Assembly (NCBI RefSeq): GCF_905171765.1
Contig: NC_053392.1
Location: 401,071,899 to 401,135,898, forward strand
DNA from: Bufo bufo
Lineage: Eukaryota; Chordata; Amphibia; Anura; Bufonidae
Direction: 5' to 3'
Length of the DNA: 64,000 bases
Shown here in pieces: positions 33,311 to 43,345 of this stretch. The notes under the pieces are model-generated. The model had not been told where the DNA came from, searched no databases, and was given only the letters and a program-made list of their open reading frames with translations. How positions within the stretch are numbered: the stretch's first letter is position 1; each line of letters begins with the position of its first letter. The position numbers were made by a program, and so were the translations under genes.

Positions 33311-34300
33311 GAGTCGACCACGTTTAACTGAATTTCCTCATGACAGCCCACAAATATCTGCCACCACCCAGAACAAATAATGGTCCCTGTCTTAAGTAAA
33401 TACAGCAGCATAAAAGGCCTTTTCTGTCCGGTGAATGCCTAATGTTTTTGGCCTCGGAGGAATTCAATATAATAGCAAATACAGGTGCACTCTGCAGACT
33501 TACTAAGCCCTCAAACTGATGATAAAATTGAGAGATTAGCCAACTAGGAGAACATGTCTGAGCCCGGGCATCGCGCCAAGGTTTCTCAAGTAGCTCGGGT
33601 CCTAACACTCACATACCTGAGCCGTATAGGCAATACCAGGAGCCAGTGGGCAAATTACAGGAGCGTAAAGGTCCGACTCACAGACAACTCACTAGTTACC
33701 TCCAGCATGAAACAATGCTAGCAATGGGAGGAGGAAGGAGTCTGTGAGTCCCACTCAAGACTGGCTGATATGGCCCAGACCTCGCAGGTGCACCTAAATG
33801 TAGCCTGTGGATGGAAAACAGGCTTCTTTAAATTGGAGTTTATACACCTCCAGGTATCTCTATATGCAAACAAATGAAAAGAATGGTGTGGTGTTAAACA
33901 GGCAGGAAGTGCTCAAACTCATATGCAATTGTGCATATATAAACAGGGGAGCAAATCCTGCACTTGTGGCCCGTTGCTAATAGCGATCCCCAGCAAAAAT
34001 GCATAGAGTGGAGGATGCCTATGGCGGACCACAAGTACCACAATAGACATCCTACACAAGATAGCAATTATGTGGATGTGATAATCAATATAACAATATA
34101 ATAATAGCAAAGACAGGGGCACTCTACAGACTTACTAAGCCCTCAAACTGGCTCATGGTATTGCCCATACAGCTCAGGTAGGTGAGTGTTAGGACCAGAG
34201 CTACTTGAGAAACCTTGGCGCGGTGCTCGGGCTCAGACATGTCCTCCTAGTAGGACATGTTGGCTAATCTCTCAATTTTATCATCAGTTTGAGGGCTTAG
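33311..34300. repeat. Unassigned repeat with a 130-bp inverted pair
   Basis: The segment at about 33514-33646 recurs in inverted orientation at about 34158-34290, including the tract CTTGAGAAACCTTGGCGC. The 19-bp word ACTTACTAAGCCCTCAAAC precedes both copies in direct orientation (near 33498 and 34130). No coding content. It looks like a small hairpin-type transposon or a rearranged terminal repeat; the family is not recognised. Confidence 0.6.
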
Positions 34301-34372
34301 CAGGATACGAACTCACAACATTCTACATTATAGCCAAGAATCTTAACCACTACACTATAGAGCTGCATGGCT
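34300..34372 (-). other. tRNA-derived, SINE-like segment
   Basis: The minus strand shows an A-box-like TAGTGTAGTGG (34358-34348) and a B-box-like GAGTTCGTATCC (34314-34303) at tRNA spacing. The acceptor stem does not close and the B box is imperfect (consensus GGTTCGANNCC), so this is a tRNA-derived SINE head or fossil, not a tRNA gene. Confidence 0.45.
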
Positions 34373-35517
34373 AGTTACTTTAATAAAAAAATATAAAATA
34401 AAATAAATGAGACTTCTGCTCTACTAGTAGTACGTATTCTTATACAGTCTCTTATTTATTTATTTATATATTTTTTGTAATTGTAAAAAATGTGTACACG
34501 CGATATTCGGCTGAGCATAGTGATGCTCGAGCTGAAATGGTGTTCGGCCGAGTATGCTCGCTCAACACTAAATAACACTACACAAAAATGTTGCTTATAC
34601 TTATAGTACTGGGACCCTGAGTGAGGCTGCTTCTTTAACACGGATGTGTTTGCTATACATTGCCTCGGTGCAGTTTGGAAACTGCACTCCTTGCTGAAAG
34701 CCCACTGCAATTCTGAGCTAATCCTCTGCCTTGGACTCTGGCACCACTATTGTCTTTGGCATCACTATTAGATAACTTCCCAGTGCAGTTTTTCTACTCC
34801 GTATCAGTAGTGGGGCCCTGTATGTTTAAGAATATAATTGTATGCTTTATGTGTGTGCAGCCTCAAATTCCTAATAACAGGCTGGTAAACAAATACTTTA
34901 CATTAGATACCACTAGTTGGTGCTGGTAAATTCCCCTATAAAAGGGACAGGCTAAACACAGGAAGTCTAGAGGGAGAAACAGGAGTTACAGTAGGTGGAA
35001 AAGTGTGAAGGACTTGTGAGGAGAGTCAGACAAGTCCACCATGTAGCTCCCACTTTAGCCCCCTTGGCACTGGCCAGGCTGAGAGAGGTTGGAAGAGAAG
35101 TGATCAGAAGCACAGTAAACTAAGATATAGAGCAAGTCTAGTAAAAATAGCATCAGTCTTAGCTTATGGACTCCACAGCACCTAATGACCAAGAGAAGCC
35201 TCAAAGCACCTGGACACAGCCTGACAACTAAGCGCAAAGTTGTGTGCTACCACATTTCTCTATGGACAGTGTGGATCTTTCTGTTGGCAACCAGTACAAA
35301 GAATGGAGCTGAAGTTGTATGCCTGCCGCTAGGGAGAACCGCACTGTACGTTGCAGAAAGGAAAGTACTGTAAGTTTATATTATATCCAGTACCTGGCTG
35401 TTAGCAAGTGGACCAGTTGCCCAGTGAGCACAGATAAAGGACTCTCATACCAGCAAAAGGAAGCCTGTTAGTACCAAAACTGAGTCTGTTAACTGGAATT
35501 GCAGCACAAGTGAGATT
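34373..35517. other. Unassigned DNA with a hAT-like terminal remnant
   Basis: The tract ending GCTCGCTCAACACTA at about 34570 reads outward as TAGTGTTGAGCGAGC, close to the hAT terminal repeats here. It is preceded by GTTCGGCCGAG-type words, so it is probably the right end of a degraded non-autonomous hAT. From 34580 to 35517 nothing is recognised. Confidence 0.4.
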
Positions 35518-36205
35518 TTAAAGGGGTATTCCCATCACAATGATCACTGTTAAATCTGTTAATGATTTGACAGTGATCATTTTTGTAAATACATTTTATT
35601 ACCCAATTCCCACCCTTTTTGAGAAAATAAGTCCCCTCTTACCTGATGGTTGTCTTTCGTCTCCCCTGGTTACGGCCACCTCTCGTCTGTCGAATCCCAT
35701 GGCCGCGCTTGCGCAGAAGACTGAAGATTTCTCCCGGCCGGGCCGCGCAATGTCCTGAAGCGCACGCCACCGCGCATGCGCCATGATGACTTCTTCCTGG
35801 CCAGTATAGTACAGAGCCGCGAACGTGCACGCCGTTTCTGTACTATACAGGCCAGGAATAAGTCACCATGGCGCATGCGCGGTGGCGTGCGCGTTCAGGA
35901 CTGAAGATTTTCTCCCGGCCGGGCCGCGCAATGTCCTGCACGCTCACACTGCCGCGCATGCGCCATGATGACTTCTTCCTGGCCAGTATAGTACAGAGCC
36001 GTGAACGCGCATGCCGGCTCTGTACTATACAGGCCAGGAATAAGTCACCATGGCGCATGCGCGGCGGCATGCGCGTTGAAGACAGCGCGCGGCCAGGTAG
36101 AAGACGTCAATCAAGCTGACTGAGCCCGTCCAGCTGAATCCAGGAAGTGAACGTCGCGCTCGCCGCAGGTAAGTATCAAAACTGTTGATGAGAATACCCC
36201 TTTAA
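35518..36205. mobile_element. TTAA-flanked MITE with nested palindromes
   Basis: Element 35522-36201 (680 bp) between TTAA (35518-35521) and TTAA (36202-36205); terminal repeats AGGGGTATTCYCATC. The TTAA duplication points to piggyBac-type mobilisation. The GC- and CpG-rich centre (about 35755-36080) holds two tandem copies of a near-palindromic unit of about 175 bp bounded by CGCGCATGCGCCATG and its complement. Apparent reading frames there are palindrome artefacts. Confidence 0.75.
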
Positions 36206-36788
36206 GTGTAATTATATGGATTACAACTACCTCTGCCCTGTCAATGAACTTGTATATATAACACTGTGTATATAGCTAGTTCCAGTTATTTATCTAAACG
36301 GACTCCTCTTCATTCTACCACCTTATTTGCACCCAAAAGTGCTGGTGTCACAAACCTCAGGGACCCTGCCTTCCATGCACCTAAAACTATACCATCAAGG
36401 GCACCTCAACCAACATCCGGCAGGAGATCCCTCAACACCAGAGTGTGCCCCAAAGGAGTCCAGTGCTATCCTTCTCATCACTGCACGCTGGCCCAGGGAG
36501 ATGCAGAAATGTGAGTCCCAACTACTACACCCATCAGGCCACCGCATTCACACATTGCACCCCTGCAATCCTAGTTGCTGCACCAGGTTTGATGAACAAT
36601 CCGAGAAATAGTTGAGATGCCCAGCAGCTCAAAATGCAGTGAGGCAAATCAGTTTCCTGTTGCTAGGAATCTAGAAAAAAATTAAAAACATAATAAACAT
36701 AAATACAACTATATAAGTAAACTACTACTACAAATATATCACTTACCTCAGTGTCCTCAGGGAAAATGCAACGCCTCATATTGGTATT
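36206..36788. other. Unassigned DNA
   Basis: No gene or repeat boundary recognised. Confidence 0.4.
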
Positions 36789-36887
36789 CTGGTAGGCAGT
36801 GGCGACTCTAGGAACAATATATAGGGGGCACAAAGATACCACATTCAAAAATGGGGGGGGGGCAAAAACAAAATAAGTATATATAAA

Positions 36888-38471
36888 TACACTGCTCAAA
36901 AAAATAAAGGGAACACAAAAATAACACATCCTAGATCCGAGTTAATTAAAAATTCTTCTGAAATACTTTGTTCTTTACATAGTTGAATGTGCTGACAACA
37001 AAATCACACAAAAATTAAAAAATGGAAATCAAATTTTTAACCCATGGAGGTCTGGATTTGGAGTCACACTCAAAATTAAAGTGGAAAAACACACTACAGG
37101 CTGATCCAACTTTGATGTAATGTCCTTAAAACAAGTCAAAATGAGGCTCAGTAGTGTGTGTGGCCTCCACGTGCCTGTATGACCTCCCTACAACGCCTGT
37201 GCATGCTCCTGATGAGGTGGCGGATGGTCTCCTGAGGGATCTCCTCCCAGACCTGGACTAAAGCATCTGCCAACTCCTGGACAGTCTGTGGTGCAACATG
37301 ACGTTGGTGGATAGAGCGAGACATGATGTCCCAGATGTGCTCAATTGGATTCAGGTCTGGGGAACGGGCGGGCCAGTCCATAGCATCAATGCCTTCGTCT
37401 TGCAGGAACTGCTGACACACTCCAGCCACATGAGGCCTAGCATTGTCTTGCATTAGGAGGAACCCAGGGCCAACCGGACCAGTATATGGTCTCACAAGGG
37501 GTCTGAGGATCTCATCTCGGTACCTAATGGCAGTCAGGCTACCTCTGGCGAGCACATGGAGGGCTGTGCGGCCCTCCAAAGAAATGCCACCCCACACCAT
37601 TACTGAGCCAATGCCAAACCGGTCATGCTGGAGGATGTTGCAGGCAGCAGAACGTTCTCACGGCGTCTCCAGACTCTGTCACGTCTGTCACATGTGCTCA
37701 GTGTGAACCTGCTTTCATCTGTAAAGAGCACAGGGCGCCAGTGGCGAATTTGCCAATCTTGGTGTTCTCTGGCAAATGCCAAACGTCCTGCACGGTGTTG
37801 GGCTGTAAGCACAACCCCCACCTGTGGACGTCGGGCCCTCATATCACCCTCGTGGAGTCTGTTTCTGACCGTTTGAGCAGACACATACACATTTGTGGCC
37901 TGCTGGAGGTCATTTTGCAGGGCTCTGGCAGTGCTCCTCCTGTTCCTCCTTGCACAAAGGCAGAGGTAGCGGTCCTGCTGCTGGGTTGTTGCCTTCCTAC
38001 GGCCTCCTCCACGTCTCCTGATGTACTGGCCTGTCTCCTGGTAGCGCCTCCATGCTCTGGACACTACGCTGACAGACACAGCAAACCTTCTTGCCACAGC
38101 TCGCATTGATGTGCCATCCTGGATAAGCTGCACTACCTGAGCCACTTGTGTGGGTTGTAGACTCCGCCTACTGCTACCACTAGAGTGAAAGCACCGCCAG
38201 CATTCAAAAGTGACCAAAACATCAGCCAGGAAGCATAGGAACTGAGAAATGGTCTGTGGTTACCACTCCAGAACCACTTCTTTATTGGGGGTGTCTTGCT
38301 AATTGCCTTATAATTTGCACCTGTTGTCTATCCCATTTGCACAACAGCATGTGAAATTGATTGTCACTCAGTGTTGCTTCCTAAGTGGACAGTTTGATTT
38401 CACAGAAGTGTGATTGACTTGGAGTTACATTGTGTTGTTTAAGTGTTCCCTTTATTTTTTTGAGCAGTGTA
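36888..38471 (-). mobile_element. Tc1/mariner-2
   Basis: Element 36890-38469 (1580 bp) between TA (36888-36889) and TA (38470-38471). The first 27 bases of the terminal repeats are identical and begin CACTGCTCAAAAAAATAAAG. It encodes a frameshifted transposase on the minus strand and is inserted in the hAT MITE at 36797. Confidence 0.93.
37148..38217 (-). pseudogene. Tc1-2 transposase, one frameshift
   Basis: Minus strand. The N-terminal frame (38217 to about 37660) has two helix-turn-helix-like segments ([31 protein letters not shown]) and the first catalytic Asp in [11 protein letters not shown] frameshift near 37650-37665, consistent with loss of a single base, puts the rest (37600-37148) in another frame: [13 protein letters not shown], the second Asp in LLMQDNARPHVAG and the Glu in [12 protein letters not shown], ending GGHTHY. 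All three catalytic residues are present, so the single shift may be the main defect. The start codon is uncertain; 38217 may be upstream of the true one. Confidence 0.88.
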
Positions 38472-38616
38472 AGATTACAAAATACGAGAGAATTGTGGTA
38501 TGCAGGGATACATTTATAATAAAACAATTTACTTACAAAAGAAGCTATTCAGTCTGCTGTGCCGTCCTCTGCTTGCTTCCACGGATTCTTTCCCCTTCTT
38601 TCTGTCTCTCGTCAGT

Positions 38617-39056
38617 GCACAGGCGCACTGTTATGGTGGATCTGCGGAAGGCGCACTGTTATGGTGGATCTGCGGAAGACACACTGTTATGGGGACATCT
38701 GTGGATGACACTGTTATTATGCCTCTCATTAGCCCTCATTATGCTTCTCATCACTCCCATATCAGCCCCCATGCCTCTCATTAGCCCCCATATCAGCCCT
38801 TATGCCTCATTAGCCCCATTATAAGCCCTTATGCCTCATTAGCCCTCATTATGCCTCTCATCAGCCCCCATTATGCATCTTATTAGCCCCCATATGCCTC
38901 ATTAGCCCCCATATGCCTCATTTGCTCCCATATGCCTCATTAGCCCCATTATACCTCTAATAGTCTAATTAGCCCGCATTATGTCTCTAATTAGCCCCAT
39001 TATGACTCTAATTAGCCCCCATTATGCCTCTCATTAGCCCCCATTATGCCCCCAGC
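38617..39056. repeat. Short tandem arrays inside the hAT MITE
   Basis: Three copies of about 28 bp around GCACTGTTATGGTGGATCTG (38617-38705), then about eighteen copies of a 20-22 bp unit like CATTAGCCCCCATTATGCCT (38728-39056). Confidence 0.85.
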
Positions 39057-39312
39057 AGCCTCATTTTTAATAAAATAAAAAACCACTTACCTCTCCTGCT
39101 CCTGGACGCCACCCCTGCAATTTTCTTTCTCCTCAGTCGACTGTGCTCTGAACTGGCACGCACAGCGTGAGGTCACAGAGCGCCCTCACGCTGTGCGCAG
39201 CCCTGCACAGCCGACAGCCGAGGACATAGCGTTCACCACTTCCTGGTCCTTCAGTACTAATGAGCGCTTCCATAATGGAATAACATAGGGGGGCGACGCC
39301 ACTACTGGTAGG

Positions 39313-39967
39313 TGAGGCCAGAACACAGAAACGCTAACAGAAGATCAAATGAGTTCACAGACATAAGACGGTATCCATGAAATTTGTCCAGATGCTGCTG
39401 CAGATCAGTGTACAAGGTATTAAAGTGGCCCTTCCTGCACCACTGAGAGACAATTGGGTAAACCCAGTGCCTCCTTCTAGGTTACTCATTCAGCATAGTT
39501 GACTGCTGAAAGAAGCCAGCACAGGGGAACCTCATCCACAGATCGATTATCCATGATAGCAAAGTAATCAATTTCTAGAAACCTATGGAAGATAAGCACC
39601 TAACATCGCTCTCTGCACTGTAAAAGCGGTAGAAAATGGTGTCTGAGCTATCGTGACCAGGCTACACAAGGGTGTGAAAAAGGGGATGTGGCTAAAAACA
39701 ACCATTTCCTCTATCCTTTTTTTGTTGATAAAAAACAGGTAACATACAGACATGTATTGGCAAACTTACAGAACAGATGTGGAAACACAACGGATGTATT
39801 ACAGATACTTATACGGAAACACGGTTCTGTGAATTATGGACCGTAAAATTGAAACACATGTTTGCCTGAGCCTTAGGGTTGTGCTGGATCTGGAACACCC
39901 ATTAGCAGCCTCATACTAGGGGCATTACAGGGCTAACAGATGAAGTGACAGTAGGCAGCAGTTAACC
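39313..39967. other. Unassigned DNA
   Basis: No feature recognised. Confidence 0.4.
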
Positions 39968-40410
39968 TTAAAGGAGTTGTCCCACAAAAAATATTCTACA
40001 GTTTTTAAATCAGCACCTGGATCTGAATTATTTTGTAAATGCATGCAATTAAAATGTTTTGCATAGACACTGAGTTATTCAATAAAATGTATCTGTATAG
40101 CGACACCTACAGTTTTTAATTTTTATTTCTTTGTCTTGCTCACGGACAAGGCTGCACATGCTCAGTTTCATCTTTCAACTGCCTCCTGAGCTGTTATAGG
40201 GAGGGCATGGACAGACACACCTCCTGAGCTTCAGCAGAAAAGACACCCCCTGAGCTGTCAGGATATAAATCTAGCAGAGCAATGAATGGGGAGAACTCTG
40301 GATCCATGTGAGGTACAGGGCTGGTTCTAGCTTTGTTAAAAAGAGATTGTCATGTACTATAGGATCTCTGATTTCCATTTTTTACATTATTCATGAGATA
40401 ACCCCTTTAG
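39968..40410. mobile_element. TTAA-type MITE
   Basis: Element 39972-40406 (435 bp). TTAA precedes it (39968-39971) and TTAG follows (40407-40410), read as a mutated TTAA. Ends AGGAGTTGTCCCA and, inverted, AGGGGTTATCTCA. No coding content. Confidence 0.65.
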
Positions 40411-40538
40411 CCTAAAGTCAGAGCCCCATTTTTCAGATCTGACAGGTCTGTTTCTTTCTTAATATCTTTGTCATTATTTTAGTTATCTAATAGATTGCTA
40501 CAATTTTTTCATGACACATTGCACTTTATACAGGTAAG

Positions 40539-41830
40539 GCTACTTTCACGCAAGCGTTTTTTGTGGATCAGTCATGGATCTGCAAAAACGCTTCCATTAC
40601 AATAATACAACCACATGCATCCGTCATGAACGGATCCGGTTGTATTATGTCTTCTATAGCCTTGAACACCATTGAAAGTCAATGGGGGGCGGATCCGTTT
40701 TATATTGTGCCAGATTGTGTCAGAGAAAACAGATTCGTCCCCATTGACTTACATTGTGTGTCAGAACGGATCCGTTTGGCTCTGCTTCATCAGGTGGAAA
40801 GCAAAACGCTGCAGGCAGCGTTTTGGTGTCCGCCTCCAGAGAGGAATGGTGACTGAACAGAGCCAAACTGAGGCATTCTGAGCGGATCCTTTTCCATTAT
40901 GAATGCATTAGAGCAGGGGTGGCCAACTTTACAGACACAAAGAGCCAGAAAAAAAAAAACTTATGACTACCAGAAGCCAAAAGCTATACATTTACACACG
41001 AGTCGCCGTATTTTTCGCCCTACAAGATGCACCTAAGTTTTAGCGGAGAAAAATAGGAAAAAAAAATATTTTTCATCAGACTCCCAATGCTCATCTGACC
41101 TAAGATAAGATCCCCAATCCTCATCAGAACTCCAAATCAAACCCCCAAAATTAGACCCCAATGCTCAGATCAGACAACACAAATCAGACTCCCAGTGTAA
41201 GACCCCCCGAGCTTAGATCAGACCCCCTGTACTCAGATCAGACCCCCCATGCTCAGATCAGACTCCCCCATGCTCAGATCAGACCCCCCCCATGATCAGA
41301 TTAGACCCCAATGCTCAGATCAGACCCCCATTGTTCAGATAAGATCCCCCGATGCTCAGATCAGAACATCCCATGCTTAGATCAGACCCCCATGCTCAGT
41401 ACTATAATTTAAAGAAATTGCTTACCTCTCCTGATCGGGCACCAGGCTCCTGATCAGGCACCTGCTACTTTGCAGGTCTGACACGGTCTCCACTGTGACC
41501 TGACGCGCACAGCGTCAGGTCATAGTGTGCGTCTCCACCTACTACGTTCTGACACTGTGCGCATCAGGACATAGTGGCGAGCGAGCTGGAGCTGCAGAGT
41601 AGAAACGGTGCCCGATCAGGAAGGGAGATCTGAGCATGAGGTGGAGAGTGCGCTGGTTTGACTTCTTCCTAGCTCAACCGCTAGAGTTGAACTTGAAGAA
41701 GCAAAGAGCCACATGCAGCTCGAGAGCCACGGGTTGGCCACCCCTGCATTAGGGCAAAACTGAACCGTTTTGGACCACTTTTGAGAGCCCTGAACGGATC
41801 TCAAAACCGAAAAGCCAAAACGCCAAAAGG
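40539..41830. other. Old repeat with GGATCCG words, split by a hAT MITE
   Basis: The sequence starting GGCTACTTTCACGCAAGCG near 40545 and continuing after 41754 is rich in AACGGATC/GGATCCG words and looks like one repeat interrupted by the MITE at 40914-41746. Its right end is not defined. Confidence 0.4.
40906..41754. mobile_element. Non-autonomous hAT (MITE) with internal array
   Basis: Element 40914-41746 (833 bp). Ends CAGGGGTGGCCAACTTT and, at the right, GGGTTGGCCACCCCTG inverted, the classic hAT CAGGGGTGGSCAAC type. The flanks CATTAGAG (40906-40913) and CATTAGGG (41747-41754) form an 8-bp duplication with one change. An internal array of about twelve 19-21 bp units (ATGCTCAGATCAGACCCCC type) lies at about 41150-41400. 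Confidence 0.82.
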
Positions 41831-41974
41831 TTTATTTTTTATTTTTTTGGGGGGGACATTAGAAGGCTTATAAATTTAGCATCAATCTTTCTAATTTGCA
41901 ATAAAATTGCCAAGGTCTCAGCCATCGCAACAGGAGCCTGGCTGTACACTGTGCCTTAAATCATGCAGACAAAA

Positions 41975-42310
41975 TTAATACAAAGCACTTAGTAATGTAT
42001 TGTGATTGTCTATATTGCCTCTTTTGCTGGCTGGATTCATTTGATTGATTTGTATCACAATTTACACTTCTCAGGGTTACAACTACACTACAATCCAGCA
42101 GTGGTGGCCATGCTTGCACACTATAGGAAAAGGAGCAAGCCTTCCTAGTGGCCGGGACAGCTGGAATGGGCAAGTACAGCCACCGCTGCTGGATTGCAGG
42201 GTGGTTGTAATACCTGAATACAAGCAGTGTATAATGTGATTGATAAATGATCCAAGCCAGCAAAGGAGGCAATAGACAATAACTATACTTTAGTAAGTGC
42301 CTTGTATTAA
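41975..42310. mobile_element. TTAA-bounded MITE with 70-bp inverted repeats
   Basis: TTAATACAAAGCACTTAGTA at the left and its inverted counterpart at the right (ending CTTGTATTAA, 42310). Similarity extends about 70 bp inwards through TTGCCTCCTTTGCTGGCT. No coding content; the TTAA at both edges could be the target duplication. Confidence 0.72.
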
Positions 42311-42790
42311 CTCTACGTGATAAATTCCATTTGCTGAAGTGAGACAAATCTTTTAAGTACCTTCCTGCTGTGCTGTACGTGTACAGTGCATCTCATTAAT
42401 GGGTTTAACAGCTAGCAAAAATAAAAGAGAGACTTTGTACTATGACATATATTACTTGTGCTGTACCTTACCACTTCATACTTCTTAAATTACATTGGAA
42501 ATATAATTTGTTATAAATAGGACAATTTTATTTACTACGGATAAATATTAATAGAAAATGTAAAGGCACTGCAACAAATAGGAAAATGGGCCCCATAACA
42601 AGTATAAAACAAGGCCTACTTTAGTGGTGTTACTTTTGATTACAATCCTCCCCCAATCCTTATCTTTGAACAGGAATGTTCTAATCTATTTTTAAAGAGA
42701 ATGGTGGTGTGACTCTCACATAGGTTCTCCTTTCTAATGTTGCTATTTTTGTCAATAAACCAGTCATTTTCAGGTTGATACTGCTAATGG
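42311..42790. other. Unassigned DNA
   Basis: AT-rich with no feature recognised. Confidence 0.4.
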
Positions 42791-43122
42791 GAGGCTGACA
42801 GGGGCATAGCTATAGGGGCTGCAGAGGTAGCAGTCGCTACCGAGCCCAGGAGCCTGAGGGGGCCCAAAGACCCTTGTGTCGCATAAGAAGACACCAGTAT
42901 TATAGAAAGTTCATGCTGGTAAAGCTGCACTTCTGGCTGGAGGGAAGGGGTTAGGGCAAAAAATTTAGAATGGGGGGGGGGGCACCATTTCAATTTTTGC
43001 TGCAGGCAGCACGAAGGCTATGTGCTTCCCTGCCCCTGGCTACAAAGTTCTGAGGGAAGGGGGCCCAAGCTGAACTCCTGCACCAGGGCCCATAGGCCTT
43101 TAACTACGCCCCTGGAGGCTGA
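42791..43122. mobile_element. Non-autonomous hAT (MITE), 316 bp
   Basis: Element 42799-43114 with a perfect 8-bp duplication, GAGGCTGA (42791-42798 and 43115-43122). Ends CAGGGGCATAGCTA and, inverted, CAGGGGCGTAGTTAA. Confidence 0.85.
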
Positions 43123-43345
43123 TCAATTAGAGCTTATATGTTAAATAGGTTGTACAGTGTCAGCAAAGTATGACTGCTTTATTACAAAAATAGTGCCACT
43201 GCTATCATCTCCATTCACTTCCATAGAGCTAAGCTGCAATACCAGACACAACCCATCGGCAGGTGTTGCGCTGATTCTGGAAGAAAGCAGCCATGTTTTC
43301 TAATCCTGTGCAGCTATTTTAAGAGATACTGTATTTTCCACTTTA

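Larger units (their letters stand above)
36789..39312. mobile_element. Non-autonomous hAT hosting Tc1-2
   Basis: Element 36797-39304 with a perfect 8-bp duplication, CTGGTAGG (36789-36796 and 39305-39312). The ends are CAGTGGCG at the left and CGCCACTA at the right (7 of 8 match when inverted). Removing Tc1-2 leaves about 0.9 kb without coding content. It includes short arrays at 38617-39056. Confidence 0.75.

Noticed and set aside
34300..34372. A functional tRNA gene
   Set aside because: A- and B-box-like words are present but the acceptor stem does not close and the B box is imperfect; better read as a SINE fossil.
35599..36119. Several 60-80 codon frames with similar proteins
   Set aside because: They are reflections of the tandem near-palindromes in the TTAA MITE.
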